A DNA stretch of 64,000 nt from the NCBI RefSeq assembly GCF_000294775.2, contig NZ_CP015506.1, positions 4,253,501 to 4,317,500 of the forward strand. Reading direction: 5' to 3'. Under the pieces are notes generated by a model, which saw only the letters and a list, made by a program, of their open reading frames with translations, searched no databases and was not told the DNA's origin. Of the stretch, positions 37,666 through 46,971 are shown piece after piece. The DNA is from Cytobacillus oceanisediminis 2691. Its GTDB lineage: Bacteria > Bacillota > Bacilli > Bacillales > Cytobacillaceae. The position numbers and the translations under genes are program-made. Numbering within the stretch: position 1 is the first letter of the stretch; each line of letters opens with the position of its first letter.

Positions 37666-38500
37666 ATTCCACAGTAACCTTCACACTTATATCAAGCGAT
37701 TTCACGGAATGAGTAAGAAAACCCAATGAAATAAAATCAACCCCTGTATCGCTGTAAGCTGACAGGTTATCCAACGTGATTCCGCCGGATGCTTCTGTCA
37801 GGATCCCCTTCGGCACGCTGCTGATCCACTCTTTAATCTCTTCAGGGCTCCTGTTGTCAAACATGATAACATCTGCCCCTGACTCAACTGCTTCAAGAAC
37901 CTGTTCTTTTGTTTCCGTTTCGACTTCAACTTTTACCATATGCCCAACTTTTGACCGTACTTCTTCCACAGCTTTCGAAATTGATCCTGCAAAAGAAATA
38001 TGGTTGTCTTTAATCATGACTGCATCATAGAGGCCATATCGATGGTTAAATCCCCCTCCGCATCTGACTGCATATTTTTCAAGCATTCTAAGGCCAGGTG
38101 TAGTTTTTCTTGTATCGCAGATTTTCGTATGTGAACTATTTAATACCCGGACAGCCTCACTTGTTTTTGTTGCAATTCCGCTCATTCTTTGGAGCAGATT
38201 TAAGACCACTCTTTCTCCTTTTAATAAATCGGATACAGGCCCTGCAGCTTCAGCAAGGACTTGACCTTTCTCAATCCATTCTCCATCCTTTACTTTTATA
38301 TTGACTTCAGCGGCTGGATTTAGCATCTTATATCCTGACCTGATTATTTCTTCTCCGCAAAAAATGCCATTGTCCTTTGCAAGGAAAACGACCATTCCAG
38401 TCTGATCTTCTCCAAAAATAAGTCCGCTTGTCAGGTCGCGGTCACCGATATCCTCGAGAAAAAACTGTTCAATTTGCAATCGCAGCTTTAATTTGTTCAT
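37664..38500 (-). CDS. nadC: Nicotinate-nucleotide diphosphorylase (carboxylating)
   Basis: A 278-residue quinolinate phosphoribosyltransferase making nicotinate mononucleotide. Motifs: LEDIGDRDLTSGLI, NLLQRMSGIAT, CDTRKTTPGLR and VEVETETKEQ. ATG at 38500 has AAAGGGTGG upstream and starts MNKLKLR as in relatives. It overlaps the nadB 3' end by 32 bases. Confidence 0.96.
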   Translation of the reverse strand: MNKLKLRLQIEQFFLEDIGDRDLTSGLIFGEDQTGMVVFLAKDNGIFCGEEIIRSGYKMLNPAAEVNIKVKDGEWIEKGQVLAEAAGPVSDLLKGERVVLNLLQRMSGIATKTSEAVRVLNSSHTKICDTRKTTPGLRMLEKYAVRCGGGFNHRYGLYDAVMIKDNHISFAGSISKAVEEVRSKVGHMVKVEVETETKEQVLEAVESGADVIMFDNRSPEEIKEWISSVPKGILTEASGGITLDNLSAYSDTGVDFISLGFLTHSVKSLDISVKVTVE

Positions 38501-40052
38501 ATTTACCACCCTTTTCAGATTTTCGGGATTGAATGATTCTTTTTCCAAGCCATTCATGACTTTCGAAGGGATAATCCTGCCGGAAATGGCCTCCCCGGCT
38601 CTCTGTCCTCCTTACTGCAGCGTCTGTTATCAGATAAGCTGCGATAAGCATGAAAGCCCGTGTTGCTTCCTCTATTGAAAGATCATCAAGTTCTGCTTTA
38701 ATCCATTCTTCAATTTTGCAGCCTTTAAGCCAGGCAAGCTGATCTAAAAGCCCTTCTTTTGTTTTGATAATCCCTGCATTCTTCATCATTCTCAATTTAA
38801 TTTCTTCAATTGAAGGTAAACTTTCTTTGATTTGACATCTGAATGCTGTCTCGGGAAATGTCAGTCCTTTAGCAGGATCACTTGACGGCTGTTCATTAAT
38901 CCACTCCGCAAGCCTTTTGCCTAAATATAAACCTTCCAGAAGGGAGTTACTTGCAAGCCGGTTAGCGCCATGTACGCCTGTGCATGCAGCTTCACCAATC
39001 GCATACAGGCCAGGAATGCTGGTGCGGCCCAATAAATCTGTTTTAATTCCTCCCATTAAAAAGTGGCTTCCGGGTGAAACTGGAATTTTCCCAATTCTTA
39101 AATCTACTCCGTTTTGTTCACAGATTTTTGTTATTGTCGGAAACCTGGATTTAAAGTTTTCAATTGAGGAGATATCCAGAAACACGGATTTCCCTTCCTC
39201 TAAAGAATGAAAAATTGCTTGTGACACAACATGTCTTGGCGCTAAATCTCCCAGTGGATGAAGTCCTGTCATTACTGGTCTTCCGTCTTCTGTAACGAGC
39301 CTGCCGCCCTCTCCCCTGACAGCTTCCGAGATTAGCCCTAATGCTTTACCGTCTTTATATAGAAGTGTGGGATGAAATTGGATGAACTCCATATCCGCTA
39401 TCTCCGCACCTGCTCTGTACGCTAAGGCAATACCATCTCCGGTTACGGAATCGGCATTGGATGTATATTCATATAGCTGGCCGCAGCCCCCTGTTGCAAG
39501 CACAACATGAGATGAAATGAATCGATGAATTACACCATTTGAATCTTTTCCTTTTACCCCTATACAACTGCCTTCCGTTTCATTTATCAGCAATTGAAAC
39601 ACAAGAACATTTTCCATGATTCGAACGTTTTGATTTTTATTTGACAGCATAAAATCAATGACTGTTTTTCCAGTGCTGTCCCCGCCTCCATGAACAATTC
39701 TGCTTTCTGAATGAGCCCCTTCCATGCCTAACGCAAATGCTCCTTCAGAATCCATATCAAACAGGCATCCCTCTTGATTAAGCTCTTTTATCAGGGAGGG
39801 TGCCTCACTGGTCAGGGACAGCACTGCATCAGAATCATTATGAAACCTTCCTGCTTCGAGTGTATCCATGTAGTGCTTGGATGGGTGATCATTTACTCCC
39901 AGGGCAGCCGCAATGCCGCCCTGCGCCATATATGAGTTTCCATTTTTTATAGTTGACTTTGTGAGAATAATCACATTTAAGTCCTGTCGCATCTTCTTTG
40001 CCAACTGCAAAGCGGCTACCCCGCTTCCAATAATCAAAACGTCGGCATTCAT
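38469..40052 (-). CDS. nadB: L-aspartate oxidase
   Basis: A 527-residue FAD enzyme oxidising L-aspartate to iminoaspartate, the first step of de novo NAD synthesis (B. subtilis 531). FAD-binding GSGVAALQLA at residues 8-17, then NSYMAQGGIAAAL, GLYAIGEAACTGVHGANRLASNSLLEGL and a helical C-terminal domain. AACAGGAGG precedes the ATG. First gene of nadBCA, divergent from nifS-niaR, with a probable NiaR operator in the shared promoter region. Confidence 0.97.
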   Translation of the reverse strand: MNADVLIIGSGVAALQLAKKMRQDLNVIILTKSTIKNGNSYMAQGGIAAALGVNDHPSKHYMDTLEAGRFHNDSDAVLSLTSEAPSLIKELNQEGCLFDMDSEGAFALGMEGAHSESRIVHGGGDSTGKTVIDFMLSNKNQNVRIMENVLVFQLLINETEGSCIGVKGKDSNGVIHRFISSHVVLATGGCGQLYEYTSNADSVTGDGIALAYRAGAEIADMEFIQFHPTLLYKDGKALGLISEAVRGEGGRLVTEDGRPVMTGLHPLGDLAPRHVVSQAIFHSLEEGKSVFLDISSIENFKSRFPTITKICEQNGVDLRIGKIPVSPGSHFLMGGIKTDLLGRTSIPGLYAIGEAACTGVHGANRLASNSLLEGLYLGKRLAEWINEQPSSDPAKGLTFPETAFRCQIKESLPSIEEIKLRMMKNAGIIKTKEGLLDQLAWLKGCKIEEWIKAELDDLSIEEATRAFMLIAAYLITDAAVRRTESRGGHFRQDYPFESHEWLGKRIIQSRKSEKGGKYEQIKAAIAN

Positions 40053-40075
40053 TATTTTATACCTCCTGTTTTTAC

Positions 40076-40091
40076 AGGTGTCTTGACACCT
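40076..40091. promoter_or_regulatory. Probable NiaR operator between nadB and nifS
   Basis: Inverted repeat AGGTGTC-TT-GACACCT. It covers the -35 of the nifS promoter and the predicted start region of the nadB promoter, so one bound repressor could block both. NiaR (YrxA) represses these genes in B. subtilis with nicotinic acid as co-repressor. Assignment to NiaR is inference from position. Confidence 0.65.
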
Positions 40092-40112
40092 ATATTTACA
40101 CAGATTTAGAAT
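40083..40112 (+). promoter_or_regulatory. Promoter of nifS-niaR
   Basis: TTGACA (40083-40088), 18-base spacer, TAGAAT (40107-40112). The -35 lies inside the inverted repeat. Confidence 0.65.
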
Positions 40113-40120
40113 TATGACAA
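40093..40120 (-). promoter_or_regulatory. Promoter of nadBCA
   Basis: On the minus strand TTGTCA (40120-40115), 16-base spacer, TAAATA (40098-40093). Moderate match. Confidence 0.5.
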
Positions 40121-40193
40121 GAGGTTTTCATAGTTTAAGAGGAACTTCTTACTTTTCGAAGGCTTTATTTAAAGAGAGAGAGCAGGTGAGAAC

Positions 40194-41336
40194 ATGAAAT
40201 ATTTCGATTATGCAGCATCTTGTCCGCTTGATCCGGAAGCGGCAGATGCCTATATTAAAGCCTCAACTGAATACTTTGGCAACTCCCTCAGCCTTCATGA
40301 TACCGGGAGCGCAGCAGAAGGGCTTCTTGAAAACTGCCGGAGAGAATTAGCCATCCTTTTGGGAGTTGAGAGTGAAGGAATCTACTTTACCAGTGGAGGT
40401 ACAGAAAGCAATTTACTCGCTATATTAGCCTTGCTGTCTGCCTCTGAAAAATCAGGAAAACATATTATAGCGGGAATGGCTGAACATTCCTCTATTCATA
40501 GTGTCCTAGAGAAATTAAGCCTTGATAATGGCTATGAAATTACAGAAATCCCTTTTGGGGCGGATGGCCGTATTGACCTAAAAAAATTAAGTTCGGCCAT
40601 CAGGGATGATACCGTCTTAATTACCATACAGCATGGCAATCCTGAAATTGGCACATTGCAGCCTGTCCCTGAGATCAGCCAGCTTTGCAGGCAAAGGAAG
40701 ATATTGCTGCATAGTGATTGTGTCCATACTTTTGGAAAATCAGATTTAAAAGAAGTCGCCAGCTTTGTTGATAGCCTGTCCTTTTCTGCCCATAAATTTT
40801 ACGGGCCAAAAGGGGTGGGCGGGGTTTACCTCAAACCTGGCAGGCGGTGGAGCTCCTTCTTACCAGGCGTATCACATGAAAAAGGTTTCAGGCCAGGCAC
40901 TGTGAACCTTCCAGGAATTGCCGGAATGACAGTAGCTGCACAGAAAGCTTATGTAAATTTAAACAGACATAACAGCCATTTCCAAACACTGCGTGAAGCA
41001 CTGCTGAAGGAGCTTGAGTCTTCACAGGAGAAATTTGTGTTATACGATTTTGCAGGCTCTTACCAGCTTCCTTCTACATTGGGACTTCGGTTAAAAGGGG
41101 TCGAAGGGCAATATATCATGCTTGAATGCAACAGACATGGATATGCCATATCTACAGGAAGCGCATGCAGCACAGGCATGAAAACTGTTTCTAAAACGAT
41201 GATGGCCCTAGGGGTTACAGAAAAAAAAGGAAAGGAATTTTTCCGGATTTCTTTCGGGTGGAATACTGCTGTTGAGGAGGCAAAGTCACTGGGGGAAAAG
41301 CTGGCAGAAATGGCCCGGGAACTCGGACCGCTCTAA
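40194..41336 (+). CDS. nifS: Cysteine desulfurase associated with NAD synthesis (NifS-like)
   Basis: A 380-residue PLP enzyme of the NifS/IscS group. The PLP lysine is in FSAHKFYGPKG and the active cysteine loop is STGSACSTG. In B. subtilis this enzyme (NifS, later NadF) supplies sulfur for the NadA Fe-S cluster and is encoded opposite nadBCA, as here. AGGTGAGAAC precedes the ATG. Followed by niaR. Confidence 0.93.
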   Translation: MKYFDYAASCPLDPEAADAYIKASTEYFGNSLSLHDTGSAAEGLLENCRRELAILLGVESEGIYFTSGGTESNLLAILALLSASEKSGKHIIAGMAEHSSIHSVLEKLSLDNGYEITEIPFGADGRIDLKKLSSAIRDDTVLITIQHGNPEIGTLQPVPEISQLCRQRKILLHSDCVHTFGKSDLKEVASFVDSLSFSAHKFYGPKGVGGVYLKPGRRWSSFLPGVSHEKGFRPGTVNLPGIAGMTVAAQKAYVNLNRHNSHFQTLREALLKELESSQEKFVLYDFAGSYQLPSTLGLRLKGVEGQYIMLECNRHGYAISTGSACSTGMKTVSKTMMALGVTEKKGKEFFRISFGWNTAVEEAKSLGEKLAEMARELGPL

Positions 41337-41401
41337 TCTTTTATATTCTGCCGGTTCTTATGTTAGAATGAGACATTATCGGATTATAAGGGTGAGGAAA
41401 A

Positions 41402-41944
41402 ATGAAGGAACAAAAAAAGGTGCTCGGAGAGGAGCGAAGGACCTTTCTGCTTCAGCTTCTTAAAGAAAGCGGACAGCCCATTACAGGAGGCGACCTTGCA
41501 GCAAAAACAAATGTAAGCAGACAGGTAATTGTTGGGGATATCACCCTTCTAAAGGCAAGAAAAGAGCCAATCATTGCTACGAGCCAAGGTTATATGTATC
41601 TTCATCAGGCTTCTCCTGCATCTTCAGCTGAGCGGGTCATTGCCTGCCATCATGACCCCGCGAGGACTGAAGAAGAATTGAATCTGCTTGTCGATCATGG
41701 GGTTACAGTAAAAGATGTAAGGATTGAACATCCTGTTTATGGTGACTTAACTGCCTCGGTTATGGTTTCAACCCGTCAGGAAGTCAAGCAATTCATGGAT
41801 AAAATTAAAGCCACAAAAGCTTCCTTCTTATCAGAACTGACAGATGGCATTCATCTTCATACTCTTTCTGCAGCCTCAGAACGGAAACTCGATGAAGCTG
41901 AGAAATTATTAAAGGAAGCAGGATTTCTTATTGACCAGGAATAG
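41402..41944 (+). CDS. niaR: Transcription repressor NiaR
   Basis: A 180-residue protein with an N-terminal HTH_11 domain (about 8-60: GDLAAKTNVSRQVIVGDI) and a C-terminal 3H domain (about 70-170) with metal-binding histidines in HPVYGDL and GIHLHTL. NiaR (YrxA) represses NAD synthesis genes when nicotinate is present. Co-transcribed with nifS. GGGTGAGG precedes the ATG. Confidence 0.94.
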   Translation: MKEQKKVLGEERRTFLLQLLKESGQPITGGDLAAKTNVSRQVIVGDITLLKARKEPIIATSQGYMYLHQASPASSAERVIACHHDPARTEEELNLLVDHGVTVKDVRIEHPVYGDLTASVMVSTRQEVKQFMDKIKATKASFLSELTDGIHLHTLSAASERKLDEAEKLLKEAGFLIDQE

Positions 41945-41969
41945 CGTTAATCCTTATTATTTTTAAATA

Positions 41970-42004
41970 AGAAAGGATCCGGATATGTATACCGGATCCT
42001 TTTC
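41970..42004. terminator. Bidirectional terminator, niaR / pheA
   Basis: AAAGGATCCGG (41972-41982) and CCGGATCCTTT (41992-42002), with Ts on both strands. Confidence 0.85.
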
Positions 42005-42011
42005 TTTAGCT

Positions 42012-42890
42012 TTAATCCTGAAGAACTTTTGTATTTTTATTGCGAAGCTGAAAATATGGATAGCTACCCAAAATCTTAACGCTGCAGCCCAGTGCCTCCA
42101 ATTCGGCAACTGCTCCGGGGATAAGGACATCGTCCTGCTTCATATCCACGTCAATGATAAAGAAATAATTTCCCAATCCTGTTTTCATCGGCCTTGATTC
42201 AATCTTAGTCAAATTGAGCTTCCTCCAGGCAAATGCCGAAAGCACTTGATGAAGTGCCCCTGACCTATCAGCCGGCAGCGTCACCATAACAGTCGTCTTG
42301 TGCCCGGCAAACTCTTTGCGGTCTTCATTGATTGACAGTTCTTTACTGGATAATACTATGAACTTTGTATGGTTAAAATCAAAATCATGGATATCCTTTT
42401 TAACGATCGCCAGTCCATATACTTCTGCCGCTAATTCATTAGCGATGGCGCCGGCCCGCAAATCTGGATTTTCTTTTACATATTGAGCTGCTGCTGCAGT
42501 TGAAGTAGTGCTTTCGCAAGGGATGCCTTTCAGCTCTTTATGCAGAAATTTATGGCATTGTGCAATAGCATGGGAATGGCTATAGACTGCATCAGTTTTA
42601 TCCCATTCGTTCACATGATCAGGATGGACCATAAAATGCTGGCGAATCGGGGCTGTCAGTTCGCCGATAATTGGAAAATCCACTTCATGGATTAAATAAT
42701 CCAATGTAATATTCACTGAGCCTTCCAATGCGTTTTCAAGAGGAACTACCGCCAGTTCTATTTCATTCTCATTTAATGCATCAAAACAGGCAGGTATCGT
42801 TGGGTAGGCAACGGCTGTCTCATTCGGAAATAAACTCCTTGCAGCAATATCTGTAAAGGTGGCTTTTGGGCCCAAAAATCCTATCTTCAC
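42012..42890 (-). CDS. pheA: Prephenate dehydratase
   Basis: A 292-residue enzyme turning prephenate into phenylpyruvate. The catalytic domain (1-about 185) begins VKIGFLGPKATFTD, and the ACT domain carries both Phe-binding motifs, SGALHQVL and KIESRP. The catalytic TRF motif reads HTKF here, a conservative Arg to Lys change with the threonine kept. GTG at 42890 is preceded by AAAGGAGGTAA. Downstream of pheB and obg. Confidence 0.95.
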   Translation of the reverse strand: MKIGFLGPKATFTDIAARSLFPNETAVAYPTIPACFDALNENEIELAVVPLENALEGSVNITLDYLIHEVDFPIIGELTAPIRQHFMVHPDHVNEWDKTDAVYSHSHAIAQCHKFLHKELKGIPCESTTSTAAAAQYVKENPDLRAGAIANELAAEVYGLAIVKKDIHDFDFNHTKFIVLSSKELSINEDRKEFAGHKTTVMVTLPADRSGALHQVLSAFAWRKLNLTKIESRPMKTGLGNYFFIIDVDMKQDDVLIPGAVAELEALGCSVKILGSYPYFQLRNKNTKVLQD

Positions 42891-43021
42891 GGTAATTACC
42901 TCCTTTTCGTCAGACTTATCATAAATCACTGAAAATTTTCTTTATACTTTACTACTTTAACATATGTATGTAATTTGCAAAATAAAAAACTAAAAAAGGG
43001 CAGGGTACAGAGCGCATTTTC

Positions 43022-43477
43022 TTACGCACCCGTCCCCAGCACCTCTACTTTTTCTACAAACTCCAATTTTCGAAGCCTACCCAAGAGCTCCTCAATCTCG
43101 ATGCCCATTTCAGTTACATTCAGGGAAAGCGTGACATTTGCCCTTCCCTGGAGCGGAATGGTCTGGTGTATGGTTAGGACATTGCACCCCGATGAAGCCA
43201 CAACGCCCAATAAATGTGATAAAGTCCCCGATCTGTCTTCCAAATGAAAGAATAAAGTGATCAGCCGTTCTTTGACAACAGTATGGAAAGGAAACACAGT
43301 GTCTCTATATTTATAAAAAGCACTTCTGCTCAAATCAACTTTTTGGACAGCATCCCAAACCGATTCGGCTTTTCCCCTTTCGATCATTTCCTTCGCATCC
43401 AAAGTTTTCTTCATTGCTTCAGGCAAAACATCTTCGCGAACCAAATAAAATTTCTTATCGAATCTATCTTTTCTCAT
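43022..43477 (-). CDS. pheB: ACT domain protein PheB
   Basis: A 151-residue protein (B. subtilis PheB about 147) with the N-terminal segment [13 protein letters not shown] and a C-terminal ACT domain (about 73-148) containing RSGTLSHLL and [16 protein letters not shown] sequence. Annotated as chorismate mutase in older literature, without clear catalytic evidence; an amino-acid-sensing regulator is more likely. GGGGTGG precedes the ATG; lies between obg and pheA. Confidence 0.9.
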   Translation of the reverse strand: MRKDRFDKKFYLVREDVLPEAMKKTLDAKEMIERGKAESVWDAVQKVDLSRSAFYKYRDTVFPFHTVVKERLITLFFHLEDRSGTLSHLLGVVASSGCNVLTIHQTIPLQGRANVTLSLNVTEMGIEIEELLGRLRKLEFVEKVEVLGTGA

Positions 43478-43502
43478 TTCTCCACCCCGTCAATCGTGAA
43501 GG

Positions 43503-44795
43503 TTAGTCAATAAACTCGAATTCATAATCAAGCAGCTTAACTGTATCACCGTCTTTTGCTCCTTTTTCACGAAGAGCATCATCCACACCCATTCCGCGCA
43601 GCTGTCTTGCAAACCTGCGGACAGATTCATCTCTTGAGAAATCAGTCATCTTAAAGAGCTTCTCAATAGCATCGCCAGATACGACGAACACTCCTGCAGG
43701 GTCTCTCGTAATGACAAACTCCGTCTGGTCAGCTTCATGCTTATAAAGAACGCGGTGCACACCTGTGTCTTCTTCTTCTTCATGTGACAGCGGGAATTCA
43801 GGCGTTTCTTCAAGCTTATCCGCAACGGCAAATAATAAATCCCTTAACCCTTGTCTTGTTAAAGCGGAGATCGGAAAAATCGGATACTCTTCTTCAAGCT
43901 GTTCTTTGAATTTCTTAAGATTTTCCTCTGCATCAGGCATGTCCATTTTATTAGCCACAATGACTTGAGGCCTTTCAGTGAGACGAAGGTTATACTCTTT
44001 TAATTCTTTATTGATGGTTAGATAGTCTTCAAATGGATCCCTGCCCTCAACAGCAGCCATATCGATAACATGGACAATAACTCTGGTTCTCTCAATATGC
44101 CGTAAAAATTGATGACCAAGGCCTACTCCCGAATGGGCGCCTTCAATTAATCCAGGCAAGTCTGCCATGACAAAGCTGCGGCCGTCTTCAGTCTCAACCA
44201 TTCCCAGATTGGGAACAATCGTCGTAAAGTGGTATTCCGCAATCTTCGGCCTTGCCGATGATACAACCGATAGCAGCGTGGATTTTCCGACGCTCGGAAA
44301 ACCGACTAAACCAACATCAGCTAAAAGCTTGAGCTCCAGCACAACATCTCTTTCCTGGCCCGGTTCGCCATGTTCGGACAATTCTGGAGCAGGATTAGCC
44401 GGTGTGGCAAAACGGGTATTCCCTCTGCCTCCGCGGCCCCCGCGGGCTATGACAGCTTTTTGCCCGTGCTCAGTCAAATCTGCGATTACTTCCCCTGACT
44501 CGGCATCAGTTACGACTGTTCCCGGCGGGACTTTAACAATCATGTCTTTTGCATTTCTTCCATGCTGATTTTTAGACATGCCATGCTCACCGCGGGGAGC
44601 TTTAAAATGGCGCTGATAACGGAAATCCATTAACGTGCGTAATCCCTCATTCACTTCAAAAACAACATTGGCACCCTTACCGCCATCTCCGCCGGCTGGG
44701 CCTCCGTTCGGCACATATTTTTCACGGCGGAAAGCAACCATTCCGTTGCCCCCGTCTCCGCCTTTAACATAAACTTTGACTTGATCGACAAACAT
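43503..44795 (-). CDS. obg: GTPase Obg
   Basis: A 430-residue essential ribosome-associated GTPase. The Gly-rich Obg fold (1-about 158, [23 protein letters not shown]) is followed by the G domain with [31 protein letters not shown] and SALTRQG. An OCT domain (about 350-428) completes it. In B. subtilis it links ribosome maturation, stress sigma-B and sporulation, and is co-transcribed with spo0B. Confidence 0.98.
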   Translation of the reverse strand: MFVDQVKVYVKGGDGGNGMVAFRREKYVPNGGPAGGDGGKGANVVFEVNEGLRTLMDFRYQRHFKAPRGEHGMSKNQHGRNAKDMIVKVPPGTVVTDAESGEVIADLTEHGQKAVIARGGRGGRGNTRFATPANPAPELSEHGEPGQERDVVLELKLLADVGLVGFPSVGKSTLLSVVSSARPKIAEYHFTTIVPNLGMVETEDGRSFVMADLPGLIEGAHSGVGLGHQFLRHIERTRVIVHVIDMAAVEGRDPFEDYLTINKELKEYNLRLTERPQVIVANKMDMPDAEENLKKFKEQLEEEYPIFPISALTRQGLRDLLFAVADKLEETPEFPLSHEEEEDTGVHRVLYKHEADQTEFVITRDPAGVFVVSGDAIEKLFKMTDFSRDESVRRFARQLRGMGVDDALREKGAKDGDTVKLLDYEFEFID

Positions 44796-44936
44796 ATATT
44801 ATTCCTCCCGTCTGCAGTATGTCCCAATTGTCTGGCATTCAGCCAAATTACAGGCACTGACTGGATCCACTCTTACACTTAAGAAATGCTCCAGCCTGCA
44901 GAGTTTCACACTTAGTATTGCTTTTTGCGGCGGAAA

Positions 44937-45488
44937 TCACTCTCTGCCATTCGCAATGAATGGCACAAATAACTCCAGTGCAAGCTCCTCTTCAGCTAAT
45001 ACCTGAACAGCAGCCGTTATGTCATCGTTCTTCTTTTTGAAGAACTGATCCAATTTATCGATATCTGTTAGTATTCCGCTAAAATCAAAAAAGAAACGAG
45101 CCCCTTCTTTTTCATGCCTGATGGATACAGATAAATGATTATCATGGTAAGGCTTTACTGATGAGTCCAAAATGGCAAAAAAAGAGCCTGTCCACTCAGA
45201 AAGGATAATGTCATCCAATCGGCCGGAAATGGTATCATCAAGCACCTCATATTCAAGCTGAAAGTAGTGGTTTTCCCAATTATAAGTCAATAAAAGCGAA
45301 GCAAACTCAGGAAGGTTTAAGTTCGAAAGTCTTGCTTCCTGCTGTGCTTCCACCACGATTTCATCTATGATTTCCTTAGCTCTGTCTACCTTGTTAAGGG
45401 AAAGGTTGCCTTTAATTAATTGTATTTTATTCAGCCAGTCATGCCGGGCATGACGCAGCACTTCAATCATATTCCAGTCTTTTTCCAT
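44937..45488 (-). CDS. spo0B: Sporulation initiation phosphotransferase Spo0B
   Basis: A 183-residue phosphorelay protein (B. subtilis 192). The phospho-accepting histidine lies in the RHARHDWLNKIQLIKG helix, and the C-terminal half is the degenerate HATPase-like domain. It passes phosphate from Spo0F to Spo0A. CAGGAGTG precedes the ATG. Upstream of obg in the standard order. Confidence 0.93.
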   Translation of the reverse strand: MEKDWNMIEVLRHARHDWLNKIQLIKGNLSLNKVDRAKEIIDEIVVEAQQEARLSNLNLPEFASLLLTYNWENHYFQLEYEVLDDTISGRLDDIILSEWTGSFFAILDSSVKPYHDNHLSVSIRHEKEGARFFFDFSGILTDIDKLDQFFKKKNDDITAAVQVLAEEELALELFVPFIANGRE

Positions 45489-45683
45489 ATATGCACTCCT
45501 GTATGGTTATTAGGCTGACAGAAGACTGTGCTTGCTGTAAGTATATCAAAAAACATAAGTACAGTAAGCAAATTTATGTTAAATAAGAAAATATTGCTTA
45601 TGCGAAGAAGAGCTGCTGTCTTCTGGAGCTATAAATTCATCAGATAAAATGTGAAGTGCACTGGCGGATTTTTTTGCCAAAAA

Positions 45684-45719
45684 AAGAAAACCCTAACCTT
45701 GTGGGCTAGGGTTTTCTCG
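45684..45719 (-). terminator. Terminator after rpmA
   Basis: AAAACCCTA (45687-45695) pairs with TAGGGTTTT (45707-45715); the minus strand continues CTTTTTTTGG. Confidence 0.85.
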
Positions 45720-45726
45720 AAAAGGC

Positions 45727-46020
45727 TTACGCCTCTTGAGCTGCAGGATATACGCTCACTTGCTTGCGGTCACGTCCAAGACGTTCGAACTTAACAACAC
45801 CGTCAACTTTCGCGAATAGTGTGTCATCGCCGCCTTTACCCACGTTTACACCTGGGTAGATCTTAGTACCGCGCTGACGGTACAGGATTGAGCCGCCAGT
45901 TACGAATTGTCCGTCCGCACGCTTAGCGCCAAGACGCTTAGAGATTGAGTCACGGCCGTTCTTTGTAGAACCTACTCCCTTTTTAGAAGCGAACAACTGA
46001 AGATCTAATTTTAATAGCAT
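45727..46020 (-). CDS. rpmA: 50S ribosomal protein L27
   Basis: A 97-residue L27 with the Firmicute N-terminal extension ending LQLFA before SKKG. In S. aureus this extension is removed by the Prp protease so that the mature N-terminus can reach the peptidyl transferase centre. GGAGGTGG precedes the ATG. Immediately after prp. Confidence 0.98.
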   Translation of the reverse strand: MLLKLDLQLFASKKGVGSTKNGRDSISKRLGAKRADGQFVTGGSILYRQRGTKIYPGVNVGKGGDDTLFAKVDGVVKFERLGRDRKQVSVYPAAQEA

Positions 46021-46359
46021 TTATTCCACCTCCTGCTTTTTGAAGGTAATCTTTATATACGTTCCGTAGTCTTCTTCAATCGTCTGCAATGAAACAACCA
46101 TGCCTTCAAGAAGAAGCTGCACTTTCTCATTCATGTCATCCTGAAGATCAGGAAGAACACAGCGGAGAAAGCCATCTCCATGGCTGATTTCTGGTGTCAC
46201 GCCGGTTAGGGCATGGACAGCATTAATGGCACCGATGGAAACGGCAGATACGCCTGCACAGACGATATCCTTGCCTCTGTTTGCAAAGAATGCATGACCG
46301 CTTATTTCAAACGAATGAATATTTCCGGAATCTTTACGAATAATCGTTACTTCAATCAT
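46021..46359 (-). CDS. prp: Ribosomal processing cysteine protease Prp
   Basis: A 112-residue protease (same length as B. subtilis YsxB) with the catalytic histidine in SGHAFF and cysteine in DIVCAGVSA. It cleaves the L27 N-terminal extension encoded just downstream. ATG at 46359 is 13 bases after the rplU stop; a start 33 bases earlier overlaps rplU and is not conserved. Lies between rplU and rpmA as in other Firmicutes. Confidence 0.95.
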   Translation of the reverse strand: MIEVTIIRKDSGNIHSFEISGHAFFANRGKDIVCAGVSAVSIGAINAVHALTGVTPEISHGDGFLRCVLPDLQDDMNEKVQLLLEGMVVSLQTIEEDYGTYIKITFKKQEVE

Positions 46360-46372
46360 CTGAATCGCCTGA

Positions 46373-46681
46373 TTAAGCGTTGATTTTTTCAATCACAACT
46401 TTAGTGTAAGGCTGACGATGACCTTGCTTCTTACGATAGTTTTTCTTTGCTTTGTACTTGAATACAGTGATTTTCTTTTGACGGCCTTGTTTTTCAACTT
46501 TAGCTGTAACAGTAGCACCTTCAACTACAGGGCTTCCTACTTTTACGCTGTCTCCGCCAACGAAAAGAACCTTTTCAAATGTAACTGTTTCGCCTGCTTC
46601 AGCGCTAAGCTTTTCGATGTAGATAGCTTGACCTTCTTCTACACGTAATTGCTTACCGCCAGTTTCGATAATCGCGTACAT
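46373..46681 (-). CDS. rplU: 50S ribosomal protein L21
   Basis: A 102-residue L21 starting [14 protein letters not shown] and ending in the Lys/Arg-rich [18 protein letters not shown] at 46681 follows AGAGGAGGTG. First gene of rplU-prp-rpmA. Confidence 0.98.
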   Translation of the reverse strand: MYAIIETGGKQLRVEEGQAIYIEKLSAEAGETVTFEKVLFVGGDSVKVGSPVVEGATVTAKVEKQGRQKKITVFKYKAKKNYRKKQGHRQPYTKVVIEKINA

Positions 46682-46792
46682 GAACTGCACCTCCTCTTAG
46701 ACTAAGACTCGCCATCCCAGGCGCCGACACGAAAGCGGGCTTATGTACCTGTTCTGTGCGGTTGTAGCACGGGTGCGCTACAAACATAACAT
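46682..46792 (-). promoter_or_regulatory. L21 ribosomal protein leader
   Basis: The transcribed leader has stems including TTTGTAGCGCACCCGTGCTACAA and GCCCGC...GGCG elements. This is the place and general form of the Firmicute L21 leader, thought to mediate feedback by the ribosomal protein. Confidence 0.7.
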
Positions 46793-46796
46793 AAAA

Positions 46797-46826
46797 ATCC
46801 TATCATATAATGATTAATCATGTCAA
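46797..46826 (-). promoter_or_regulatory. Promoter of rplU-prp-rpmA
   Basis: TTGACA (46826-46821), 18-base spacer, TAGGAT (46802-46797) on the minus strand. Confidence 0.6.
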
Positions 46827-46933
46827 TAAGAATTATATGATTCTCTTTGTTTGCACCTAAAAGTGACTTTTTTGCGTGCCTATACAATTATAATGCTAAT
46901 GGGGTTATTAGGGAAGTGGGAAATACTGCACTA

Positions 46934-46970
46934 AAAAAGCAGGCGGGGTGGTTAAATCCGCCTGCTTTGA
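46934..46970 (-). terminator. Terminator after the RNase E/G gene
   Basis: AAAGCAGGCGG (46936-46946) pairs with CCGCCTGCTTT (46958-46968), with TTTTTTAG on the minus strand. Confidence 0.85.
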
Positions 46971-46971
46971 A

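Noticed and set aside
38500..38557. Longer N-terminus for nadC starting at 38557
   Set aside because: It would overlap nadB further, lacks a ribosome binding site, and adds residues not found in relatives.
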